A DNA stretch of 64,000 nucleotides from Gilvirhabdus luticola. GTDB lineage: Bacteria; Bacteroidota; Bacteroidia; Flavobacteriales; Flavobacteriaceae. The DNA lies in the NCBI RefSeq assembly GCF_032583975.1, contig NZ_JAWHTF010000002.1; one strand, given 5' to 3'. The notes below the pieces were generated by a model. The model was not told where the DNA came from. It did no database searches and saw nothing but the letters and a program-made list of their open reading frames with translations. How positions within the stretch are numbered: the first letter of the stretch is position 1; each line of letters begins with the position of its first letter. Shown piece after piece: positions 43,500 to 52,211 of the stretch. The position numbers were made by a program, and so were the translations under genes.

Positions 43500-44859
43500 A
43501 GATAAAACCTAATTTGTCCAGTCCTTTCTGAACATCTTCGTTCTGCATAAAAAGTTTCCATAATAATCCTGTTCTATAATTTTCAATCATTACAGGAATT
43601 GGTCCTTGGTCAATGGCTAAATATCTTGGTAAATACCAATTATCATGTAAACTAAATGCATCATATGGTCCATATTCACCTATTAAAGAATCATGATCTT
43701 TATATAATTTTTTAAGCATCTGCATGCTTTCTTTGGGTGTATATGGGAATGATGAAAAGGCAGCTGTTGGTGAAACAACACCTAGGTCCCTTCCTGGTCT
43801 GTGACCAGCATAACCATTTATAGAATAACTTGATGTTAAACCCCAAAGACTATCTCCATAACCTTTATATTGGTTCGGATTATCTTGTGCATATTTATAA
43901 TGAATTTTTGCATGGTTTTGAGTTAACTTCCAATAGTCAGCATATTGATCCCTTAAACCATTTGGATTTAAGCCTAAATAAGAATAATGAGCCCAAAAAA
44001 GTGGTCCAATAGGTGAGTCGTCGTGTTCATAGTAATTTAAAACTAGTGGTATATTATATAGAGAATCTTTTGAAACAATATTACCATCTAATGCCCAACC
44101 TTTATCATAAACAGATTTATTTATAGAATGCGTTGGCGATGAAGCTGCTAGCACATACATTATTAAACATTCATTATATCCTCCAACTGGAAAATTCATT
44201 TCCCAACCATACGAAGGAGACCAATGCCAATACAATACATCTTCGCCATTTTTGGTATACCAATCCCATTCTACACTTCTCCAAAGTCTATCTATTTTAG
44301 AAACAAGCTCTTGCTCTTTTTCATTACCATCTTTAAAATATTCATAAACTGTTAAAAGACCTTGTACTAAAAAAGCAGTTTCTACCAAATCGCCTCCATT
44401 ATCTTTTTCACTAAATGGATACACTTTTCCTGTCTCTCCATTAAGCCAATGCGGCCAAGCACCATGAAATCTATCTGCATTCTCCAAAAAATCTGTAATC
44501 TTAATAAATCTATCTAGTGCTTGTTCTCTTGATATAAAACCTCTTTCTACACCAACTAAAATAGCCATTAACCCAAAGCCACTTCCACCAGTTGTTACCG
44601 TATTTTTTGGAGATGTTGGATAATCATCGTCCATATGCAATCTTTCCCTTGCTAAACCAGAATTTGGTTCAGCTGCATCCCAAAAGTAATTGAAGGTTTG
44701 TTTCTGAATTGTATCCAACAACTGATCTTCTGTAAGTTTTGAATACATACTTGGATCAGCTTCACTTGATTCACTTTCTTTATTATTTGATTTACAACTA
44801 TAAAAAGTCGTTATAAAGGAAAAAAAAAGAATGAAAAATATATTCTTAATTAGTTTCAT
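43492..44859 (-). CDS. GH144-type endo-beta-glucanase lipoprotein (copy 1)
   Basis: A 455-residue lipoprotein (lipobox FYSC, Cys22). The PF10091/GH144 barrel has DNGGDLVETAF (Glu160), YWHWSPSYG and GGYNE (Glu230), the acid-bearing segments that in the family hold the candidate catalytic residues, plus GPLFWAHYSYLGL and ENYRTGLLW. It is the first enzyme of the locus, after two hairpins downstream of the LamG gene. Attached to the cell surface or periplasmic membrane face, it would cut the imported or captured glucan. Confidence 0.86.
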   Translation of the reverse strand: MKLIKNIFFILFFSFITTFYSCKSNNKESESSEADPSMYSKLTEDQLLDTIQKQTFNYFWDAAEPNSGLARERLHMDDDYPTSPKNTVTTGGSGFGLMAILVGVERGFISREQALDRFIKITDFLENADRFHGAWPHWLNGETGKVYPFSEKDNGGDLVETAFLVQGLLTVYEYFKDGNEKEQELVSKIDRLWRSVEWDWYTKNGEDVLYWHWSPSYGWEMNFPVGGYNECLIMYVLAASSPTHSINKSVYDKGWALDGNIVSKDSLYNIPLVLNYYEHDDSPIGPLFWAHYSYLGLNPNGLRDQYADYWKLTQNHAKIHYKYAQDNPNQYKGYGDSLWGLTSSYSINGYAGHRPGRDLGVVSPTAAFSSFPYTPKESMQMLKKLYKDHDSLIGEYGPYDAFSLHDNWYLPRYLAIDQGPIPVMIENYRTGLLWKLFMQNEDVQKGLDKLGFIYE

Positions 44860-44881
44860 TGATAAAATTTTGAAAATTAAT

Positions 44882-44917
44882 TTTTAGCTGCATTTCAAGA
44901 TTGAATTGCAGCTAAAA
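44882..44917 (-). other. Strong hairpin ahead of the first GH144 gene
   Basis: TTTTAGCTGCA (44882-44892) pairs with TGCAGCTAAAA (44907-44917); inside, TTCAA pairs with TTGAA after one mismatch. A U-run does not follow in the minus-strand direction, so it looks more like an RNA-processing or stabilising element than a full terminator. Confidence 0.6.
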
Positions 44918-44949
44918 TATAAAAAGACTAATTCAAAAAAAGTTATACA

Positions 44950-44987
44950 AACTCCAGAGTTGAATTGTTAAACCCTGCTCTGGAGTT
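44950..44987 (-). terminator. Hairpin after the LamG gene (possible partial terminator)
   Basis: AACTCCAGAG (44950-44959) and CTCTGGAGTT (44978-44987) form a perfect 10-bp stem with an 18-base loop, just after the LamG stop at 45002. On the minus strand the tail is TTTGTATAACTTTTTTT, only moderately T-rich. It may attenuate transcription into the enzyme genes. Confidence 0.55.
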
Positions 44988-45001
44988 TTATGAAAAACAA
45001 A

Positions 45002-47374
45002 TTATTCTGACATTATTGTTTGTATTTCTTCAACAGTTATAACTCTGTCGAACAGATAGAGTTCATCTATAATACTTGAATCTGATAAATGTCCCCAACC
45101 TATAAAATTAGGAGCACCAGATCCTATTGTAACATCTGTACAACCATCCCAACTCATTGCTTTACCAGTCATATCGCCACTGTTGTCTACTGCTACACCA
45201 TTAAAATATAATTGCGTTGTTGTATCTGAAACTGTAAATGCAATATGCACCCATTCGCCAGCAGTAACGTCAATGACATCTCCATCATTCCATACGTCTC
45301 CGCCACCAGCGCCAACTTGTAGTTTTATTCTTTGTTCTGTGGCACTTCCTTCCCTAAATAATCTAAATCCAGATGATCTAACATCTGCATCATCAACTCT
45401 TGGAGGTGCTACAGTTAAAATACCTGATCTATCAGGATCTCCATTTACCTTGTACCAAAACGCTCCGCTAAATTCATTTGAGAAAACATTTGCAATTGGG
45501 AACGATACGTACGAGTCTGCTGCTCCAAGAAATGCATCACTACCTACAACGCTCTCCCCAGCAAAACCAGGTGTGCCAACTTCTGTTGCATTAGTATTTG
45601 TTACCTTATCGATAAACGTACCATCGAAAGGAGAATATAAAGTTGCTCCATGATATGGAGGTACAAAGTCTCCACCAACTATTGCCGCAACCTCTTCTGG
45701 ACTTAATGCCTTATTAAAAAATCTTAAGTCATCTAGTTTACTATTATCCGATAAGTGACCCCAATAACTAAAAGTATCTCCTCCGGATCCTATAGTGAAG
45801 AATTCACAACCGGTCCAGTCTATTGGTGCAGACATGGCAGATGTTCTTACTTCAACTCCGTTAAAATAAATTTTATTTTCTGAATCAGAAATGGTCATTG
45901 CAATATGTACCCACTCGCCAGCAGTAACATCAATTACATCACCATCATTCCAGCTTTCGCCTGCTCCAGTTCCGACATTTAATTTAATACGCTGTTCTGT
46001 AGCATTCCCTTCCCTAAATAACCTAAACCCTTGTAAACGATCTGTTTCATCATCACCAACAACCAAGATACCGGATCGATCTGGTGAAGAGTCAACCTTA
46101 TACCACATAGTAGCACTAAATTGACTACTTGCCAAGTTACCTATTGGATGCGTTAAATAAGAATCTGTAGCTCCCATATAAGCACCATCTCCAACATAAG
46201 AATCCATAGTAATTGAAGGAGCTCCTACTTCTGAAGCTGCAGTACCTCCAACCAAATTAATGTAACCACTATCAAAAGGCATATAAAAAGATTCTCCATC
46301 ATATTGAGGTATGTAAGGATTGAAAGAATTTATCATAATTTGAATCTCTGCTTGAGATAAGGCTTTATCGAAAATTCTTAATTCGTCAAAAGCACTATTA
46401 TCTGATAAATGATTCCAATAACTAAAAGTTTCTCCACCAGCACCAATGGTAAGTGGCCCAACACCGGTCCAATCAATAGGTGCAGCTAAAGTTGAAGAAT
46501 TCATTTCAATCCCATTAAAATAAATCTTACTTTCTGTTTGTGAGATTGTCATAGTGACATGAACCCACTCGTCTGCTGTAACATCTATAACTCCTCCATC
46601 ATTCCAACTTTCGCCTACTCCGGTACCAACATTTAATTTAATACGCTGTTCAGTTCCGCTTCCTTCTCTAAATAATCTAAACCCTTGTTGGCGATCAGAG
46701 GCATCATCTCCTGCAACTAAAATACCAGCGCGGTCAGGATCTCCACTTGCTTTGTACCAAAAAGCAGCGGTAAATTCATTATTTAACAAGCCGCCTGATG
46801 GGAATGTTAAATAAGCGTCAGTTGCTCCTTTATAAGCATTTGTTCCTGCATAACTAGTGCCAGCAAATCCTGGCGTTCCTACCTCATCTGCTATGCTAAA
46901 TCCAATTAGATCTCTATAATCTCCATCAAAAGGCATGTATAGAATTTCTCCATCAAATAACGGCGTATAAGGTGGTTGCTTACTAAAATTAACTTCTGCT
47001 GTTGTAGAATTTCCTTCTAAATCAGTGGCAATTACTGCCAATACGTGATCCCCATCTACTAGATTATTGTAGGTGAATTCTTCTAAAGCTATTCTATAAT
47101 CTGTAAAACTGCTATAGTTTCTTAATTGGTTGCCATCTAATTGTACTGAAATACTACTAATTTCAATATCATCCACTACTTCAAATTTTACATCTAATGA
47201 TGTAACATCTTCGAAAACCTGTATAGTACTTCCTTCCAATGGTTTTAAAATAGTTACTTCTGGCGCACCCTGATCTGGTCCAGGATCAACGGCAGTAATA
47301 GGATCGATGCCATCGTTGCACGAAACTATTAATAGTGCAAAAATTCCGATAGTATATTTTAGAATATTTTTCAT
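45002..47374 (-). CDS. Triple LamG lipoprotein (putative surface glycan-binding protein)
   Basis: A 790-residue lipoprotein (lipobox LIVSC, Cys19). An Ig-like domain (about 37-131) is followed by three LamG/concanavalin-like domains at about 143-350, 361-569 and 577-788, each with YMPFD-like start, FWYKxxxxPDR, GFRLFREG, EQRIKL, WNDG, EWVH and YFNG segments. No enzymatic acid pair typical of GH16 is seen. It follows SusD directly, the place of SusE/F-like binding proteins, so it most likely holds glycan at the cell surface. Repeats are about 217 residues apart and clearly arose by duplication. Confidence 0.83.
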   Translation of the reverse strand: MKNILKYTIGIFALLIVSCNDGIDPITAVDPGPDQGAPEVTILKPLEGSTIQVFEDVTSLDVKFEVVDDIEISSISVQLDGNQLRNYSSFTDYRIALEEFTYNNLVDGDHVLAVIATDLEGNSTTAEVNFSKQPPYTPLFDGEILYMPFDGDYRDLIGFSIADEVGTPGFAGTSYAGTNAYKGATDAYLTFPSGGLLNNEFTAAFWYKASGDPDRAGILVAGDDASDRQQGFRLFREGSGTEQRIKLNVGTGVGESWNDGGVIDVTADEWVHVTMTISQTESKIYFNGIEMNSSTLAAPIDWTGVGPLTIGAGGETFSYWNHLSDNSAFDELRIFDKALSQAEIQIMINSFNPYIPQYDGESFYMPFDSGYINLVGGTAASEVGAPSITMDSYVGDGAYMGATDSYLTHPIGNLASSQFSATMWYKVDSSPDRSGILVVGDDETDRLQGFRLFREGNATEQRIKLNVGTGAGESWNDGDVIDVTAGEWVHIAMTISDSENKIYFNGVEVRTSAMSAPIDWTGCEFFTIGSGGDTFSYWGHLSDNSKLDDLRFFNKALSPEEVAAIVGGDFVPPYHGATLYSPFDGTFIDKVTNTNATEVGTPGFAGESVVGSDAFLGAADSYVSFPIANVFSNEFSGAFWYKVNGDPDRSGILTVAPPRVDDADVRSSGFRLFREGSATEQRIKLQVGAGGGDVWNDGDVIDVTAGEWVHIAFTVSDTTTQLYFNGVAVDNSGDMTGKAMSWDGCTDVTIGSGAPNFIGWGHLSDSSIIDELYLFDRVITVEEIQTIMSE
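45011..46948 (-). repeat. Three tandem LamG-coding units
   Basis: The units cover about 46948-46322, 46294-45668 and 45646-45011. They are still similar at DNA level (for example the CCAGCAGTAACGTCAAT-type stretch recurs in two units), which points to fairly recent duplication or gene conversion. The third unit carries a short insertion (APPRVDDADVRSS). Confidence 0.75.
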
Positions 47375-47392
47375 ATTGTTCTGTTTAAAATT

Positions 47393-48934
47393 TTAATTTG
47401 TATCTCCTCCTAATGGTAAAGCATCAACTTGTGCTTGTGGGTAGGGCAATAATGCTTTATCAGGTGAAAAAGTTCTTCCATCATAACTTAACTCACTGTA
47501 GTTTTCTGATCTAATCATATCGTAATAACGAATGCCCCATTCCATTCCTAACTCTGCAAATTTTTCATCTAATACTTGTGCAGTTGTTACACCAGAAATA
47601 GGCAATAATCCCGCTCGATCTCTAACCATATTTACAGCCTGATCTGCAGTTAGTCCACTTCCACTAGCTCCTCGAGTTAAAGCCTCTGCATGCATTAGTA
47701 AAATTTCAGCATAGCGAATACAAATAAAATTTTTACCTGCGCTATAGTTATTTCTACCTGCTATAATTTGGTTTGAGGGTAAATAGTGTTTCCCACTTGC
47801 AAACAATGCTCGAGCATAGTCGTTAATGACATCTCCATCAGGTGTTGTGTTACTAATCCATGCAGGTAAAGTCGCATAATTTGGATCCGATTGTATTTCG
47901 GTAATTCCTCTATCAGTAAACAACACACTAGTTTGCAAACGAACCATTTCACCTCTATCTAACATAAATTTGATAAATTTTAAGCTTGGCTCATAGAAAC
48001 CCCAACCACTTTGGGCATTTTCTCTTGCCGGAGTCCAACCCTGTGGACCATATGGAGCATATAAATGGTAAAAACTATCTCCAGTACCAGTATTATAATC
48101 TGAATACTGCATTTCTAAAAGGTTTTCATTACTTAACTCACCATCAGTTTTAAAAAGTTCGTAATAATCTGGATAAAGTGAAAACTTGTTTGAGTTAATA
48201 ATGGCACTTGTAGCGTCTGCAACTCCTTGATAATTTTTAAGTTCTAATTGAGCCATAGCTTTCAAAGCCAAAGCCGTATATTTAGTAACGCCACCAGGAA
48301 GATCGGTGCGCTCATTTGGGCGCATATCTGGAAGATAAGGTATTGCTTCATCCATTAAATCAGAAATAAACTGCATGACTTCGGCCTTTGTTTTCACTCC
48401 TTCATCAATACCTTCGTCAGGTATTGCCGTATTAATAATGAAGATGTCTCCCCAAACTCTTGCCAAATTAAAATGTAACCACGCTCTAAATACTTTGGTT
48501 TCTGCCATATATTGGTCTGCTCTGGCATGCTCACTTTCATCAGCAAATTCTTTGTATTGTTGAATTAAATCTAAAGCATTATTAACACTTATAATATCTG
48601 AATAATGTATATTCCAAAGCGAATTATACATCCAATAGTCTTTATCGTATGTAAACATATCTGTATCCGCAAAAGGTTGTTGGTCACCAAGGCCACCAGC
48701 ATTTACGTCATCTCCTCTTACTGAAAGTAACAAAGATTCTTCCCATCCACGTGTTGCCCATGATTGATAAGCGCCAACTAACGGGAGTATCATATCACTA
48801 GTGTTAGTATAATCAACATCACCTGTGTTGAGTTGTCCTTCATTTGTTTCAAGTTTGCTATCACAAGCAAAAAGAAACAGCATCACCATTAGTGCAAGAA
48901 CACTAATACTTAATACATTTTTTAAATTTTTCAT
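47393..48934 (-). CDS. susD: SusD/RagB-family outer-membrane glycan-binding lipoprotein
   Basis: A 513-residue lipoprotein (lipobox LFAC) from the ATG at 48934; an ATG three codons upstream is possible. It has the TPR-rich SusD fold with YMAETKVFRAWLHFNLARVWGD, ALKAMAQLELKNY and the C-terminal IRYAEILLMHAEALTRG and WGIRYYDMIR segments. It caps the SusC channel and presents oligosaccharides to it. It lies 12 bases downstream of susC. Confidence 0.93.
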   Translation of the reverse strand: MKNLKNVLSISVLALMVMLFLFACDSKLETNEGQLNTGDVDYTNTSDMILPLVGAYQSWATRGWEESLLLSVRGDDVNAGGLGDQQPFADTDMFTYDKDYWMYNSLWNIHYSDIISVNNALDLIQQYKEFADESEHARADQYMAETKVFRAWLHFNLARVWGDIFIINTAIPDEGIDEGVKTKAEVMQFISDLMDEAIPYLPDMRPNERTDLPGGVTKYTALALKAMAQLELKNYQGVADATSAIINSNKFSLYPDYYELFKTDGELSNENLLEMQYSDYNTGTGDSFYHLYAPYGPQGWTPARENAQSGWGFYEPSLKFIKFMLDRGEMVRLQTSVLFTDRGITEIQSDPNYATLPAWISNTTPDGDVINDYARALFASGKHYLPSNQIIAGRNNYSAGKNFICIRYAEILLMHAEALTRGASGSGLTADQAVNMVRDRAGLLPISGVTTAQVLDEKFAELGMEWGIRYYDMIRSENYSELSYDGRTFSPDKALLPYPQAQVDALPLGGDTN

Positions 48935-48946
48935 ATTTGGCATTTT

Positions 48947-51900
48947 TTAAATTTTTATATTAAGACCTAAAGTGTACGTTCCTGGTACAGGATACACTTC
49001 CCTATCTACACCATTAGCGACTTCAGGATTAAAACCATTGTAATCAAAGAAGGTAAACGGCTTATCTGCTGTGAGATAAAATCTAGTTTCAGGCATATTT
49101 TTACCGAATAATTTTTCATTTTTAAGCGTATAACCTAATTGTATGTTCTGAACTCTAAAGAAATCACCATCTTCTATCCAGAAATTACTTAACCTTTGGT
49201 TCCATCCTTTACGCAATCCTTCTGATGAAGGGTATGTATTGCTAGTGCCTTCACCATGCCATCTGTTAATTGCTAGATCTGCATCCATATTTGTGTCTTG
49301 TGTGAAGATAATCTCACCTCGTTTTCGATTTAAAATTTTGTTCCCAGTTTGGCCATAGAAACTAACGGAAAGATCAAAATCTTTATAATTGATACCTAAA
49401 TTACCTCCGAACATAAATTCTGGTAAAAAAGATCCTAAAACTTTACGATCATCACCGTCTAAAACACCATCAGGTACTCCATCAGGTCCACTAATATCTC
49501 TATAAATTAAATCACCTGGAACAAGACCGTTTGCAACTGCTATTGGATCTGCATCTACTTGGGCTTGATTTTGATAGACGCCTGTGGTTTCATAACCATA
49601 GAATGCCTGAATTGGTTCTCCAACAATAGTACGTTGACGAAACTCTGCACTACCAGCCTCAATATATCCTCTTGGATCTGTTAAACTGACAGTTTCATTC
49701 TTTAAGGTTGTAAAATTAAGCCCTACAGAATAACTGAAATCATCTGAAATTGAATTATTCCAGTTTAGTGCGACTTCAAAACCTTCATTTCTGATTACAC
49801 CAGAATTTCTTGCTATGGTAGTATTTATGATTGGAACAAATACTGGCATGATGGCATTATTGGTTTCACGAATATAGTAATCGGCATCAACTGATAATCT
49901 ACTATCAAACATAGTGAAGTTAGTACCAAAGTTCATTTCTTCTATGACTTCCCATGTGTTATTTGTAAAAGTTGAAGAAGACGTAATTCCTCCTGTTTGA
50001 ATATCATCAAAAGGAACAGAAATCACAGTAATTGTATTACTTCCTGAACTTGCACCTACACTATCGTTACCCAACTTTCCCCAACTTGCTCTTAATTTAA
50101 AAAAGTCAAATATGCCATTATCTTGCATGAACGATTCTTCTGTAAGAACCCAGCCAACACCAACGGATGGAAAGTAACCCCAAGGATCTTTGGTGAATTT
50201 GGACGAACCGTCTGCTCTAATTGTGCCATATAGCAAATACTTACTGTTAAAGTTATAGGCTGCCCTTGCAAAATAGGATACTCCATAAAGTCTTCCTCCA
50301 CTATCATTATTTAAAGTAATTGAACTCTCTTCTGCAAAATTCAGGTACCAAGATGATTCAAAATCAATTCCTGAAATATTTTGTCCTCTTACTGATAAGG
50401 CATGATTCGCTTCATCTCTAAAAGATGTTCCTCCCATAAGCGTTAAATTATGGTCACCAAAGGAATCATTATAGGTTAAAATATTATCCCATATCTGATT
50501 AGAATAAGTATTTTGTGTTTTTGTTAGACCAGAAAGTCTTTCCACATTATTACCTAAAGTATATGGTTTGTCCACATAACGTTCGTCCAACGCAGAAAAG
50601 TCATGACTATAGGTTGATTTAAATGTTAATTTTTCTGGTATAAGATGGGCTTCAATATATATGTTTGTTAATAATTTTCTGATTTTTAATTGATTATTAC
50701 TGTATCGCATTACGGGAAATGGGTTTTGCGTACCACGATAGCCTAAAATTTGCGCATTAGAATACCTAATTGGTGATGCATCAGTATTTAAATCATCAAT
50801 AACCGGCATAATTGGTACAGCATAATAGGCTTGAAAAAAGGCTGCGGTCTCTGCATTATATTTAGTAGCATTACTAAAAACCATATTACCTCCTATTCTA
50901 AACCTATCTGAAAGGTCCACATCTACTTTGGTACGAATATTAAAACGCTCATACTCATTTTTCATATCTAAAATACCTTCTTGCGAATAATAATTAGCTC
51001 CTACAGAATAGGAAACATTTTCAGCTCCACCTGATGCACCAATACTATGACTAGAAATAAATCCAGGTCTTAAAATCTCATCATACCAGTCTGTATTAAC
51101 ATTCGGCACATTAGGGTTTACACGACTACGACCAAAACGTTGCATGGCATTTAAAACAAACTGAACGTCTGCAGCTGATCCTGATTCGTAAGCCATTGTT
51201 GTAAATTGTTCAGCATTAGCTAATTTAAGAACATTTTGAGCAAATTGAACTCCTGTATAACCATCATATTCAAAAACTGGTTTCTGATCTCTTTTTCCAG
51301 TTTTTGTTTTAATAATAATTACGCCATTTGCTGCTCTAACTCCATAAATAGCGGATGATGAAGCATCTTTTAAAACGGTTAATGATTCTATATCTTTACT
51401 GTTTAAAAAGTCAATGTTACTATAAAACATCCCATCTACTACATATAATGGATTTCCATTATCGTCCTGATATGAACCAAGACCTCTTAACCTTACTTTT
51501 GGAGAATCTCCTGGCGATCCAGTGCTAACAACTTGAACACCAGAAACTTTACCTTGTAATGATTGCATGATATTTGCAGCTGGAGTTCTTTCAATTTCTT
51601 CAGTTGCAACAGTGGAAATTGAACCTGTTAAATCTGCCTTCTTTTGCGTACCATATCCTACAATAACAATCTCATCCAGAGCTTCTATATCTGGAACCAT
51701 TGAAACGTTTATTACTGTCTGGTTACCTACAGTAACTGTAGTGGTTTTAAGGCCAATAGAGCTAAACTCTAATACCTCTCCTTGATTCACTTCAATAGAA
51801 TACAGACCATCAAAATCTGTACTGACACCTCTACTTGTACCTGCAACAATAACGTTTACCCCAGGTACAGGCATATCATCTTCTGCACTAGTGACTTCAC

Positions 51901-51976
51901 CAGTTATAGTAATATTTTGTGCAAAAGAGCTAATTGAAAATAGAAAAATTAGGATTAAATTAATCTTTGCTTTCAT
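48947..51976 (-). CDS. susC: SusC/RagA-family TonB-dependent outer-membrane transporter
   Basis: A 1009-residue transporter from the ATG at 51976, which gives a clean signal peptide (ends SSFAQ-NI). A carboxypeptidase-like domain (ITGEVTSAEDDMPVPGVNV, TDFDGLYSIEV) precedes the TonB box region DEIVIVGYGTQ, the plug (NPLYVVDGMFY, IYGVRAANGVIIIKTK) and the 22-strand barrel. It imports glycan fragments of several sugar units using TonB energy, working with the SusD lid. It heads the PUL operon. Confidence 0.95.
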   Translation of the reverse strand: MKAKINLILIFLFSISSFAQNITITGEVTSAEDDMPVPGVNVIVAGTSRGVSTDFDGLYSIEVNQGEVLEFSSIGLKTTTVTVGNQTVINVSMVPDIEALDEIVIVGYGTQKKADLTGSISTVATEEIERTPAANIMQSLQGKVSGVQVVSTGSPGDSPKVRLRGLGSYQDDNGNPLYVVDGMFYSNIDFLNSKDIESLTVLKDASSSAIYGVRAANGVIIIKTKTGKRDQKPVFEYDGYTGVQFAQNVLKLANAEQFTTMAYESGSAADVQFVLNAMQRFGRSRVNPNVPNVNTDWYDEILRPGFISSHSIGASGGAENVSYSVGANYYSQEGILDMKNEYERFNIRTKVDVDLSDRFRIGGNMVFSNATKYNAETAAFFQAYYAVPIMPVIDDLNTDASPIRYSNAQILGYRGTQNPFPVMRYSNNQLKIRKLLTNIYIEAHLIPEKLTFKSTYSHDFSALDERYVDKPYTLGNNVERLSGLTKTQNTYSNQIWDNILTYNDSFGDHNLTLMGGTSFRDEANHALSVRGQNISGIDFESSWYLNFAEESSITLNNDSGGRLYGVSYFARAAYNFNSKYLLYGTIRADGSSKFTKDPWGYFPSVGVGWVLTEESFMQDNGIFDFFKLRASWGKLGNDSVGASSGSNTITVISVPFDDIQTGGITSSSTFTNNTWEVIEEMNFGTNFTMFDSRLSVDADYYIRETNNAIMPVFVPIINTTIARNSGVIRNEGFEVALNWNNSISDDFSYSVGLNFTTLKNETVSLTDPRGYIEAGSAEFRQRTIVGEPIQAFYGYETTGVYQNQAQVDADPIAVANGLVPGDLIYRDISGPDGVPDGVLDGDDRKVLGSFLPEFMFGGNLGINYKDFDLSVSFYGQTGNKILNRKRGEIIFTQDTNMDADLAINRWHGEGTSNTYPSSEGLRKGWNQRLSNFWIEDGDFFRVQNIQLGYTLKNEKLFGKNMPETRFYLTADKPFTFFDYNGFNPEVANGVDREVYPVPGTYTLGLNIKI

Positions 51977-52056
51977 ATAAATTGATTTAGATTTGTTAGA
52001 TATGACTAATTTATATACTATTAAAAAGAATTCGAAAAAAGTCATTACATTAAAAA

Positions 52057-52199
52057 TACGTCATGTGATATTAAATCTATAATTCATGTGTTTGACGTAT
52101 AGTATAACTTACTTCAATATAGGTAAATATTGGTAAAAATTAAAATTAAGGAATAAAATGACGTAGCAATGGCGTATAAAAAATCGAGAAAAACGTATA
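52057..52199. promoter_or_regulatory. Cluster of CGTA boxes upstream of susC
   Basis: TGACGTATA at 52093-52101, TGACGTA at 52159-52165, TGGCGTATA at 52170-52178 and AAACGTATA at 52191-52199 lie in direct orientation; an inverted TACGTCA is at 52057-52063. The last three are spaced 11 and 21 bases, close to whole helical turns. They fill the 235-base gap between susC and its regulator gene, so they are candidate binding sites for the Y_Y_Y/LuxR protein. No clear TAnnTTTG box for susC was found. Confidence 0.45.
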
Positions 52200-52211
52200 A
52201 TATGAAGTTAT

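Noticed and set aside
39955..44859. The three enzymes as starch glucoamylases
   Set aside because: The Pfam label of this domain is historical; its characterised members are endo-beta-1,2-glucanases (GH144), and no starch-locus partner such as GH13 or GH97 is present.
45011..46948. DNA-level repeats as a CRISPR or mobile element
   Set aside because: They are in frame within one gene and encode three complete LamG domains; simple internal duplication explains them.
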